Positions 25,428-32,411 of a DNA stretch of 64,000 bases are shown piece after piece; within the stretch, counting starts at the first letter, position 1, and each line of letters starts with the position of its first letter. The notes below the pieces were generated by a model. That model saw nothing but the letters and a program-made list of their open reading frames with translations. It searched no databases and was not told the origin of the DNA. This stretch comes from an uncultured Dysosmobacter sp. (GTDB lineage: Bacteria; Bacillota; Clostridia; Oscillospirales; Oscillospiraceae), in the NCBI GenBank assembly GCA_934590165.1, contig CAKTOO010000009.1:33030-97029 (forward strand), read 5' to 3'. A program made the position numbers and the translations under genes.

Positions 25428-26465
25428 ATGGATAAGGTTCTGAAAATCGGTATTATCGGCTGCGGCGCTATCGGCCGTGATCACTGCCGCCGCATCATCG
25501 AGACTGTCCCCGGCGCCACCGTCGTGGCCGTGTCCGACTATGTGGCCGCCGCCGCTGACGATACCGCCGCCAAGTATGGCATCCGCTCCTTCGGCAATGA
25601 CTGCGACGGCATGATCAAGGACCCTGAGGTGGAAGCCGTTGTCATCACCTCCATCGACCCCACTCATCATGACTATGTCATGAAGACTCTGGCCGAGGAG
25701 AAGTGGTGCTTCTGCGAGAAGCCCCTGAGCCAGAACGCCAAGGACTGCGAGGAGATCATCGCCCGCGAGCAGGAGATCGGCAAGCGCCTGGTGCAGGTGG
25801 GCTTCATGCGTCACTATGACCGCGGCTACGCCGAGATGAAGCGCATCATTGAGTCCGGCGAACTGGGCGCTCCCCTGCTGATCAAGGCCTGCCACCGCAA
25901 CGTTGCCCAGGGCCCGGGCTTCAAGACCGAGAACGGCGTCACCAACGTGGCCATCCACGAGCTGGACATCTGCCGCTGGCTGCTGGATGACGAGTATGAG
26001 GACGTGCAGTGCGTGAAGGTCCGCCAGTCCGCCAACTCCAACAAGGGCTATGACAACCCTCAGGTCATGCTGATGCGCACCAAGAAGGGCTGCTTCATCG
26101 ACGTGGAGGTCCAGGTGGCCGACGGCTATGGCTATGACATCCAGTGCGAGGTCGTCTGCGAGAACGGCACCGTGAAGCTGCCCGATCCTTACGCGGTTGT
26201 CTGCCGCTCCCGTCCCGCTGGCTGGGATTCCGTGAAGCCCGCCGAGTCCATGCCCATCATGACCGACTGGAAGGAGCGCTTCATCGAGGCTTACGACATC
26301 GAGTTCTGCAAGTGGGTGGAGTCCGTCCATGCTGGCAAGCTGACCGGTCCCTCCGCTTGGGACGGCTATGTTGCCTGCGTTGCCGGCGACGCTCTGAACG
26401 CTTCCCGCGGTACCTCCTCCTTCCTGAAGGTGGAGACCATGGAAAAGCCCGAGATGTACAAGTAA
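25428..26465 (+). CDS. iolG: Inositol 2-dehydrogenase IolG (second copy)
   Basis: A 345-residue Gfo/Idh/MocA enzyme with 'IGIIGCGAIGRDHCRRI', catalytic lysine in 'FCEKPLS' and 'NVAIHELDICRW' (about residues 181-192). It is last in the iolE-B-D-G operon, which makes it the better candidate for the catabolic myo-inositol dehydrogenase; the paralogue at 16121 may take another isomer. It is separated from iolD by 91 bp containing a GGGCGGG/CCCGCCC-type stem (25348-25373). Confidence 0.93.
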   Translation: MDKVLKIGIIGCGAIGRDHCRRIIETVPGATVVAVSDYVAAAADDTAAKYGIRSFGNDCDGMIKDPEVEAVVITSIDPTHHDYVMKTLAEEKWCFCEKPLSQNAKDCEEIIAREQEIGKRLVQVGFMRHYDRGYAEMKRIIESGELGAPLLIKACHRNVAQGPGFKTENGVTNVAIHELDICRWLLDDEYEDVQCVKVRQSANSNKGYDNPQVMLMRTKKGCFIDVEVQVADGYGYDIQCEVVCENGTVKLPDPYAVVCRSRPAGWDSVKPAESMPIMTDWKERFIEAYDIEFCKWVESVHAGKLTGPSAWDGYVACVAGDALNASRGTSSFLKVETMEKPEMYK

Positions 26466-26479
26466 TCATTCCACCATTG

Positions 26480-26516
26480 AAAAGGACCGCCGTAAAACGG
26501 CGGTCCTTTTTTCGCG
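26480..26516 (+). terminator. Terminator of iolE-B-D-G operon
   Basis: GGACCGCCGT / ACGGCGGTCC stem with short AAA loop followed by TTTTTT. Confidence 0.9.
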
Positions 26517-26544
26517 GGCTTTTCAGTTTGTTTGCAAATTGTCC

Positions 26545-26573
26545 TTGTTTTTGCAAAAAATGGGCGCTATGAT
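26545..26573 (+). promoter_or_regulatory. Promoter of VanY-like gene
   Basis: TTGTTT, 17 bases, TATGAT, 51 bases before the start codon. Confidence 0.65.
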
Positions 26574-26624
26574 AAAAGAGTTCCAAAAGAGATGACAGGC
26601 CGCTTCGCTGGCCAGAGAGGACCA

Positions 26625-27398
26625 ATGAACAGATTGAACAAACGCTTTTCAAAACTGTGCCTGCTGCTGGCGGCAGTGCTTTTGGTGCAGGGCGTTCCTG
26701 CCCGGGCGGCTGAGCCCTCGGAGGAGATGAACCTTGCCGTGGAGGCTGCCACCATGCCCGTCGGGGTGGAGGAGTGGCAGATGCTGCTGGTCAACGGGAA
26801 TAACCCGCTGCCGGAGGATTTCACCGTGGAGCTTGCCCCGCTGGAAAATGGCATGAAGGCAGACAAGCGCATTTGCGCGGACCTTGCTGCCATGCTGAAG
26901 GACTGCCGGGCGGCGGGACTGAAGCCGAAGATCTGCTCCGCCTACCGGGACGCGGCCACGCAGACCCGCCTGCATAAAAACAAGATCGCCCGCCTCCGCG
27001 CCACCGGCCTTGGCCGGGAGGAAGCGGAACGGGAGGCCGCCCGCTGGGTGGCGGTACCCGGCACCAGCGAGCATCAGACGGGGCTGGCGCTGGACCTGGT
27101 GTCTGAAAGCTATCAGATTTTGGATGAAAAGCAGGCGGAGACGCCGGAGCAGCAGTGGTTGATGGTCCACAGCTGGGAATACGGCTTCATCCTGCGTTAC
27201 CCAACGGAAAAAAGCGAGGTCACCGGCATCGGGTACGAGCCCTGGCACTACCGCTATGTGGGCCGGCCTTTGGCCGCAGCCATTCATGAAAGCGGCTTGT
27301 GCCTGGAGGAGTACTTGGAGCTGCCCCGCGTTGTGACAGGCCATGTGAAAGAGAAGCCGGAAGCACCGGCTTCTCTTTTTCTCTTAATTCCTACTTGA
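26625..27398 (+). CDS. Exported M15 D-Ala-D-Ala carboxypeptidase (VanY type)
   Basis: A 257-residue protein with a Sec signal peptide (basic start, hydrophobic core, cleavage near 'ARAAE'). The catalytic domain shows 'SAYRDAATQ', the zinc-ligand segment 'PGTSEHQTGLALDL' (SxHxxGxAxD, about residues 145-158) and 'EPWHYRYVG' with the second His. Family members trim the terminal D-alanine of peptidoglycan stems. The ATG at 26625 follows GAGAGG and starts the signal peptide. Its stop codon lies inside the -35 box of the nifS promoter, so the two genes are packed but separately promoted. Confidence 0.9.
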   Translation: MNRLNKRFSKLCLLLAAVLLVQGVPARAAEPSEEMNLAVEAATMPVGVEEWQMLLVNGNNPLPEDFTVELAPLENGMKADKRICADLAAMLKDCRAAGLKPKICSAYRDAATQTRLHKNKIARLRATGLGREEAEREAARWVAVPGTSEHQTGLALDLVSESYQILDEKQAETPEQQWLMVHSWEYGFILRYPTEKSEVTGIGYEPWHYRYVGRPLAAAIHESGLCLEEYLELPRVVTGHVKEKPEAPASLFLLIPT

Positions 27399-27447
27399 CA
27401 ACTGTGAAATACTGTGTTATGACTATATCATAGTAAAAAAGTAGGAA
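27388..27447 (+). promoter_or_regulatory. Promoter and symmetric repeats upstream of nifS-iscU
   Basis: Promoter TTGACA (27395), 17 bases, TATGAC (27418). A 9-bp inverted repeat TTCCTACTT (27388-27396) / AAGTAGGAA (27439-27447) brackets the promoter, and a shorter palindrome ACTATatcATAGT (27422-27434) covers the -10/+1 zone. These look like operators, possibly for an Rrf2-type iron-sulfur or cysteine regulator (inference). Confidence 0.65.
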
Positions 27448-27461
27448 ATAGGAGGTCCATT

Positions 27462-28649
27462 ATGAACGTTTATGCCGACAACGCTGCCACCACCGCGGTC
27501 AGTGATGCGGCCGTGGCGGCCATGCTGCCCTGCTTTCAGGAGTTTTACGGCAATCCCTCCAGCTTGTACACCACCGGCCAGCTGGCGGCGGAAAAGCTGG
27601 CGGCCGCCCGGGAGATTTTTGCCCGCGGCCTGAATGCCCAGCCCCGGGAGATCACCTTCACCTCCGGCGGCAGCGAGGCGGATAACCAGGCCCTGCGCTC
27701 CGGTGCCGCCATGGGCGCCCGGAAGGGCAAAAAGCATATCATCTCCACGAAGTTTGAGCACCATGCTATCCTCCACACCCTCCAGGCACTGGAGAAGGAG
27801 GGATACGAGGTAACGCTGCTGGACATCCCGCCGGACGGCGTGGTGACTGCCCAGCAGGTGAAGGATGCCATCCGGCCGGATACCTGCCTGGTGAGCATTA
27901 TGTTTGCCAATAATGAGATCGGTACCATCCAGCCCATCGGAGAGATCGGCGATGTGTGCCGGGAGGCAGGCGTCCTGTTCCATACGGATGCCGTCCAGGC
28001 GGCAGGCCACTTGGCCATTGATGTGGAGGCTCTGCATATCGACATGCTGTCCCTGTCCGCCCATAAGTTCCACGGCCCCAAGGGCGTGGGTGTGCTGTAT
28101 GCCCGCCGGGGCATTATCTTGGAAAACGTCATTTACGGCGGCGCCCAGGAACGGGGCAAGCGGGCCGGCACGGAAAATGTCCCCGGCATCTGTGGTGCCG
28201 CGGCGGCCTTTGAGGAGGTCTGCGCCAACCTGGAGAAGAACGCTGCCTATGTGACGCCTATGCGGGACAAGCTCATTGCGGGCCTGTCCGCCATTCCACA
28301 CTCCATTCTCAACGGCGACCCCGTCCGCCGCCTGCCGGGAAATGTCAACTTCTGCTTTGAGGGCATCGAGGGCGAATCCCTGCTGCTTCTGCTGGATGCC
28401 AAGGGCATCGCAGCCTCCTCCGGCAGCGCCTGCACCTCTGGCTCCCTGGACCCCAGCCATGTGCTGCTGGCTCTGGGTCGGCCACATGAGGTGGCTCACG
28501 GCTCCCTGCGGCTGAGCCTCAGCGAATACAACAAGCCGGAGGAAGTGGACTATATTTTGGAGGTTCTGCCGGGCATTATCCAGTATCTGCGGGATATGTC
28601 CCCCGTGTGGGACGAACTGGAAAAGGGCCAGCGCCCTCACCTCATCTGA
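27462..28649 (+). CDS. nifS: Cysteine desulfurase (NifS/IscS type)
   Basis: A 395-residue PLP enzyme. The PLP lysine is in 'SAHKFHGPKG' (about residues 200-209), and the reactive cysteine in the long loop 'SSGSACTSGS' (about residues 324-333) is the group I (IscS/NifS) type. It supplies sulfur for Fe-S clusters and is followed 16 bp later by its scaffold. No iscR regulator gene is adjacent. GGAGG precedes the ATG. Confidence 0.95.
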   Translation: MNVYADNAATTAVSDAAVAAMLPCFQEFYGNPSSLYTTGQLAAEKLAAAREIFARGLNAQPREITFTSGGSEADNQALRSGAAMGARKGKKHIISTKFEHHAILHTLQALEKEGYEVTLLDIPPDGVVTAQQVKDAIRPDTCLVSIMFANNEIGTIQPIGEIGDVCREAGVLFHTDAVQAAGHLAIDVEALHIDMLSLSAHKFHGPKGVGVLYARRGIILENVIYGGAQERGKRAGTENVPGICGAAAAFEEVCANLEKNAAYVTPMRDKLIAGLSAIPHSILNGDPVRRLPGNVNFCFEGIEGESLLLLLDAKGIAASSGSACTSGSLDPSHVLLALGRPHEVAHGSLRLSLSEYNKPEEVDYILEVLPGIIQYLRDMSPVWDELEKGQRPHLI

Positions 28650-28665
28650 AAGGAGAAAACGTAAC

Positions 28666-29112
28666 ATGGCTTTATATAGCGATAAGGTAATGGACCACTT
28701 CCAGAATCCCCGGAACGTGGGCAAGATGGAGGACGCCGACGGCATCGGCGAGGTGGGTAACGCCAAGTGCGGCGACATCATGCGGATGTATATTAAGGTG
28801 GACCCTGAGACCCAGGTCATCACCGATGTGAAGTTCAACACCTTCGGCTGCGGCAGCGCCATTGCCACCAGCTCCATGGCCACGGAGCTCATCAAGGGCA
28901 AGCCGGTTTCCGAGGCGCTGAAGCTGTCCAACAAGGCGGTGGTAGAGGCCCTGGACGGTCTGCCGGCCTATAAGCTCCACTGTTCCGTGCTGGCGGAGGA
29001 AGCTGTCCGAGCGGCGGTGAAGGACTATTATGATAAAAACGGCATCCCCTACGGTGATGAACTGAACGCCTGTGATGGCCACTGTGAGACCTGCGGCCAC
29101 GAGCACGAATAA
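28666..29112 (+). CDS. iscU: Iron-sulfur cluster scaffold (IscU/NifU N-terminal type)
   Basis: A 148-residue scaffold protein with the three conserved cysteines (NAKCGD near residue 37, FGCGSA near 63, LHCSV near 106). The C terminus adds a Cys/His-rich tail CDGHCETCGHEHE, which could bind metal; it is found in clostridial members but is absent from the Escherichia coli scaffold. It is co-transcribed with nifS. Confidence 0.93.
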   Translation: MALYSDKVMDHFQNPRNVGKMEDADGIGEVGNAKCGDIMRMYIKVDPETQVITDVKFNTFGCGSAIATSSMATELIKGKPVSEALKLSNKAVVEALDGLPAYKLHCSVLAEEAVRAAVKDYYDKNGIPYGDELNACDGHCETCGHEHE

Positions 29113-29120
29113 GACATGTA

Positions 29121-29162
29121 AAAAAGCGCCTTCCGGCACAGCCGGAAGGCGCTTTTTTACAT
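29121..29162. terminator. Bidirectional terminator between iscU and phosphodiesterase gene
   Basis: AAAAAAGCGCCTTCCGGC / GCCGGAAGGCGCTTTTTT, loop ACA. Confidence 0.9.
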
Positions 29163-29639
29163 TTACCAGAGATGCTCCAGGGGAACGGTGCGGCCATCCA
29201 ACCTGCCGTTGACGATGGTGACAACGGCGTAAAAGGGGCGGCGGTAGTCTCCGATGCTGCCGGGGTTCACGAACAGGGTCTTCCCCCGCCGGTCCACCAG
29301 GGGGCGGTGAGTATGGCCGAAGAGGAACAGGTCCAGATTCTGCTCCTCCGCCGCATAGCCGGCCGTCAGCAGGGACTGCTTGACGCCGTAGGTGTGGCCG
29401 TGGCACAGGAGGATGCGCTTGTCCTCCAGACAGAGCAGCCGCTCCGCCGGTTCCGAGGAACGGTAATCGCAGTTGCCGGGCACCTGCTCCAGCGGAATAT
29501 CCGGGAACAGGTCGAGGAGTTTTTCCGCGTCCCGCCAGCAGTCTCCCAAGTGGAAGATCATCCGGGGTGCGGTCTGCTCCACGGCGGCGGCCATATTGGA
29601 AACATTCCCGTGGGAATCGGAAAGGACCAAAATTTTCAT
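29163..29639 (-). CDS. YfcE/MJ0936-family metallophosphodiesterase
   Basis: A 158-residue calcineurin-like phosphoesterase. Motifs in order: 'SDSHGN' (metal site), 'HLGDCW', 'GNCDY', 'CHGHTYG' and 'GHTHRP', with 'NPGSIG' near the end, all diagnostic of the YfcE/YmdB-like small phosphodiesterases. The natural substrate is unknown. The ATG at 29639 with GAGGAG upstream is preferred over a Met six codons earlier. Confidence 0.92.
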   Translation of the reverse strand: MKILVLSDSHGNVSNMAAAVEQTAPRMIFHLGDCWRDAEKLLDLFPDIPLEQVPGNCDYRSSEPAERLLCLEDKRILLCHGHTYGVKQSLLTAGYAAEEQNLDLFLFGHTHRPLVDRRGKTLFVNPGSIGDYRRPFYAVVTIVNGRLDGRTVPLEHLW

Positions 29640-29887
29640 AGCAGCGCTCCTCATCAAAAACTATATCCAGTATACTGCCTTTTTTCATTGGAGGCAATGG
29701 GCACCACGGGAAAGCCGATAAAATTTCAAGGTTGTTTCAATTTTTCTCTGCTATCATAGTATAAAATGAAAGGTTTTACTGAAAAATGGAAAGAAAATAC
29801 AAAAAAATAGTAGTTTTTGAGCATTTTGTAAGAAGAACAGTACCGCTGATTGCGCCAACAGGAAAATATGGTAAACTGAAATGCAAT

Positions 29888-30525
29888 ATGGTAGGGGAGC
29901 GATGTTTAAAAGTGGAGCACACAGATAGGCAGGCAGAGATACAGGGGACGCGGACGAAAGTAGAGTTGCAAACGGGCCTCCGGGAACTGCTGCCGAATCT
30001 GCCCCTGGAGCAGATCCGGGTGCGGGAGCTGGCGGACCGGTGCGGCATCCGCCGCCAGTCGTTTTATTATCATTTCAGCAATGTGTATGAACTGCTGGAC
30101 TGTCTGCCCAGCGGGAGCGGGAACTGCTGCCCCAGCGGCAGGCGGGGTTCCTGACCTGGCAGCAGGTACTGCTGGACCTGCTGGAGTACACAGAGGAAAA
30201 CCGACCCTATTATCAGACGATCCTGCGTGTCCTTGGGCGGAAACGGCTGTAGGAAGTCCTGGGGCCGGCGTTCCAAAATATGCAGGACAATATTGCAGCC
30301 AACTTCCGCCGAAAAACACTGAAGGGGTTGCCTGATGTGATGGGAGAGGCGCTTCAAAGACAGCAGAAAAACGGTGTAAAACTGGCACAGATTGTTATGG
30401 AGGCTTTGATCAATGATACGATTGATACCACGCCGCAGGAAATTGTTCAAGAAATTGAGAGCGCTGCCGTAGGTGTGAGGACCGGCGTGATGTTGAAATT
30501 GCTGATGTCAGAGCAGGGAACATGA
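29888..30525 (+). pseudogene. Broken TetR/AcrR-family regulator gene
   Basis: The first frame encodes a TetR helix-turn-helix (IRVRELADRCGIRRQSFYYHF, then YELLDC). At about 30110 the homology jumps to another frame (ERELLPQRQAGFLTWQQVLL, continuing EYTEENRPYYQTILRVLG), consistent with loss of one base near CTGCCCAG. That frame then meets an in-frame TAG at 30250 and resumes with a plausible C-terminal domain to 30525. Two independent lesions mean no full regulator is made. The 5' end is uncertain (ATG 29888 or GTG 29912). The original resembled DhaS-type TetR proteins. Confidence 0.8.
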
Positions 30526-30540
30526 GAATTGAATCTTTGA

Positions 30541-30574
30541 GAAACGGGCAGGGAATTCCCTGCCCGTTTTTTAT
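30541..30574 (+). terminator. Terminator after TetR remnant
   Basis: ACGGGCAGGGAA / TTCCCTGCCCGT perfect palindromic stem followed by TTTTTT. Confidence 0.85.
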
Positions 30575-30688
30575 GTTGCTTTGACAATTTATTAAAAACT
30601 GTCAGAAAATTATACACTTCAACTGAAATTGTCCGTTTTTCGGCAAGAAATCTTTGCCTATAATTATTGCAACAGGAGTGAGTATATC

Positions 30689-31018
30689 GTGGAAAAATTG
30701 CACGATACCATCGTGCTGAAAAGCATGATCGGGCCTCGGTCCGGCAGCTTGCTGCTCCAGATCCATGAAAATGCCGTGACCGGGACGCTGGAACTGCTGG
30801 GTCACCGGAACCGCTTCAGCGGAACGGTGCTTCAGCCGGGAAAATACCTGATCTCCGGCACCCTGAGCACCAGCGTGGAAAAAATGGAGTACGACGCCGT
30901 GTTACATACGGAGGAGGACCGCCTGACCGGCGGTTTTGTAACAGCTGACGGCTGCTGGGAGGTCGAGGGCTTCCTGCGGGCGAAGAATCCGCTGACCCGG
31001 GCGAAGTGGTCAGAGTAA
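30689..31018 (+). CDS. Conserved-looking small protein of unknown function
   Basis: 109 residues from a GTG at 30689, with AGGAG ten bases upstream. The sequence is soluble, beta-rich and without Cys-rich or membrane segments (for example 'GTLELLGHRNRFSGTVLQPGKYLISGTL'), resembling a small beta-barrel or repeat fold. No family was recognised. It lies between a decayed regulator and the recombinase-like gene. Good codon use and a clear ribosome site support it as real. Confidence 0.65.
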   Translation: MEKLHDTIVLKSMIGPRSGSLLLQIHENAVTGTLELLGHRNRFSGTVLQPGKYLISGTLSTSVEKMEYDAVLHTEEDRLTGGFVTADGCWEVEGFLRAKNPLTRAKWSE

Positions 31019-31121
31019 AAAGGAAATAAATTCCAAAAGCGCGCACAACTTGTCATGCAAAGATAACAAAAGGAGGCGCCTGCTGCGAAAGCACACGATC
31101 AACCGCCCGGACCGGGAGACC

Positions 31122-32126
31122 ATGAACCGGCTGCTGGCGGAACATCAAATGAATCCCACGGGCACCGTTCTGCGCCTGTCCTGGCTGGCCGGCCTCTCCC
31201 AGGAGGAAATTGCTGGGCTGACCTGGGGGCAGGTGTCGTTTCAGGATGCCCAGCTGGAGAGCCAGGATTGGGCCACGGTGGCCCACATCAGCGGCGTGGA
31301 GGTCCCCGCCCTTCAGGCACGGTTTGGTCCCCTGGTGGCGGCGCATCCGCCGGAGGCGAGACCCAAGCGGGAGGCCGCTGGGCAGGTGGATGAATTCAAG
31401 CTGTGGAAGGTGCTTCAGGCGGAGCGAAGCACACCGGCGGGTCTGGCCCTGTGGCTGACTTGGCAGATGGGCCTCTCCGCCCGGGAGATCGTGGACCTCA
31501 CCTGGGACCAGGTATCCCTGGAGGACGGGACAGTCCGCCTGGCGGACCGGACGGTGCCCATTACCAACATGGTTGGCCGTATTCTGGAGGAGACCCGGGC
31601 GGCACGGCTGCCGGGGGATGACGCCCATGTGCTGCTGACGCCCCAGACCCGCAGCCCCCTGGACCTGCCCCGGCTGTCCCGGCTGACCCGTTCCGCCCTT
31701 ATCCGGGGCGGACTGGAGGACGTGCAGCTGCGGCAGCTGCGGAAGAACGAACGCCGGGAGGGTGAGGACGCCATGCTGCTGCGGCAGGTCATGGAATCCG
31801 GCTGCATTTCCCGGGGGACGGTGTGCCAACTGCTGGGCGTTTCCAAAACGGCTGCCCATGCCCGGCTGAACCGCCTGCTGGAGCAGAAGAAGCTGGTGCG
31901 TATCGGCGCTAAGTATTATCTGCCGGGCACCGTGGTGCCGCCGGAGGAGCACAGCACCGTCATCCGGGAGTATCTGACCCGGGAGGGCTTTGCCTACCGC
32001 AAGGATATTGCCCAGCTGCTGCACATCGACAGCCGCCAGTGCACGCCTATTTTGCAGCGCCTGGTGGCGGAGGGGAAATTGGAGCAGCACCAGCAAAAGT
32101 ATTACCTGCATGCCAGTTCAGAGTGA
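31122..32126 (+). CDS. Recombinase-fold-like protein with C-terminal winged helices
   Basis: About 334 residues from the ATG at 31122; the frame is open back to TTG 31050, and a good AAAGGAGG at 31069-31076 points to a possible CTG start near 31080, so the start is unsettled. Two tandem segments (LRLSWLAGLSQEEIAGLTWGQV and LWLTWQMGLSAREIVDLTWDQV) copy the 'GLR-x-SE-x-x-x-LxW-x-D' box of tyrosine recombinases, but the catalytic Arg is Ser in both. A later 'LEDVQLRQLRKNE' resembles the 'HxLRH' box without its His residues. The last 110 residues form two helix-turn-helix/winged-helix units ('GTVCQLLGVSKTAAHARLNRLLEQKKLVRIG' region). Probably a DNA-binding protein, not a recombinase. Confidence 0.7.
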   Translation: MNRLLAEHQMNPTGTVLRLSWLAGLSQEEIAGLTWGQVSFQDAQLESQDWATVAHISGVEVPALQARFGPLVAAHPPEARPKREAAGQVDEFKLWKVLQAERSTPAGLALWLTWQMGLSAREIVDLTWDQVSLEDGTVRLADRTVPITNMVGRILEETRAARLPGDDAHVLLTPQTRSPLDLPRLSRLTRSALIRGGLEDVQLRQLRKNERREGEDAMLLRQVMESGCISRGTVCQLLGVSKTAAHARLNRLLEQKKLVRIGAKYYLPGTVVPPEEHSTVIREYLTREGFAYRKDIAQLLHIDSRQCTPILQRLVAEGKLEQHQQKYYLHASSE

Positions 32127-32248
32127 CAGCGTTCCGTAAGGCGGACGCTGCCGCTCTTTTTTTGCTTGGAGAGGCTTTGTTATCCCTGCATGACAAAATA
32201 CGAAAACTTTCTGCCGTTTCATTTCGGTTAAAACAAGCCAAAAACCGT

Positions 32249-32276
32249 TTGCACGAGAATTTTTTCTTGCTATATT
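32249..32276 (+). promoter_or_regulatory. Promoter of SLH-protein gene
   Basis: TTGCAC, 16 bases, TATATT, giving a leader of about 130 bases before the AAAGGAGG ribosome site. Confidence 0.7.
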
Positions 32277-32411
32277 GCAGATGCGGTGAACGCCGGAGGA
32301 CCTCCGCTGTCTCCGGGACGCTTCCGGGGTTGGCTAGCCCTCGGCAGGATCCCTGAGCCGGCGGGAACGCCGGCGGCCGCCGCAAATATTTTAAAGGAGG
32401 AAAAAGACCCC

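Noticed and set aside
29786..29887. Start of the TetR frame at the first Met
   Set aside because: The first 34 codons have no HTH similarity and no ribosome site.
31122..32126. Active phage-type integrase
   Set aside because: Catalytic Arg, His and Tyr positions are not conserved, and there are no attachment-site repeats or phage genes nearby.
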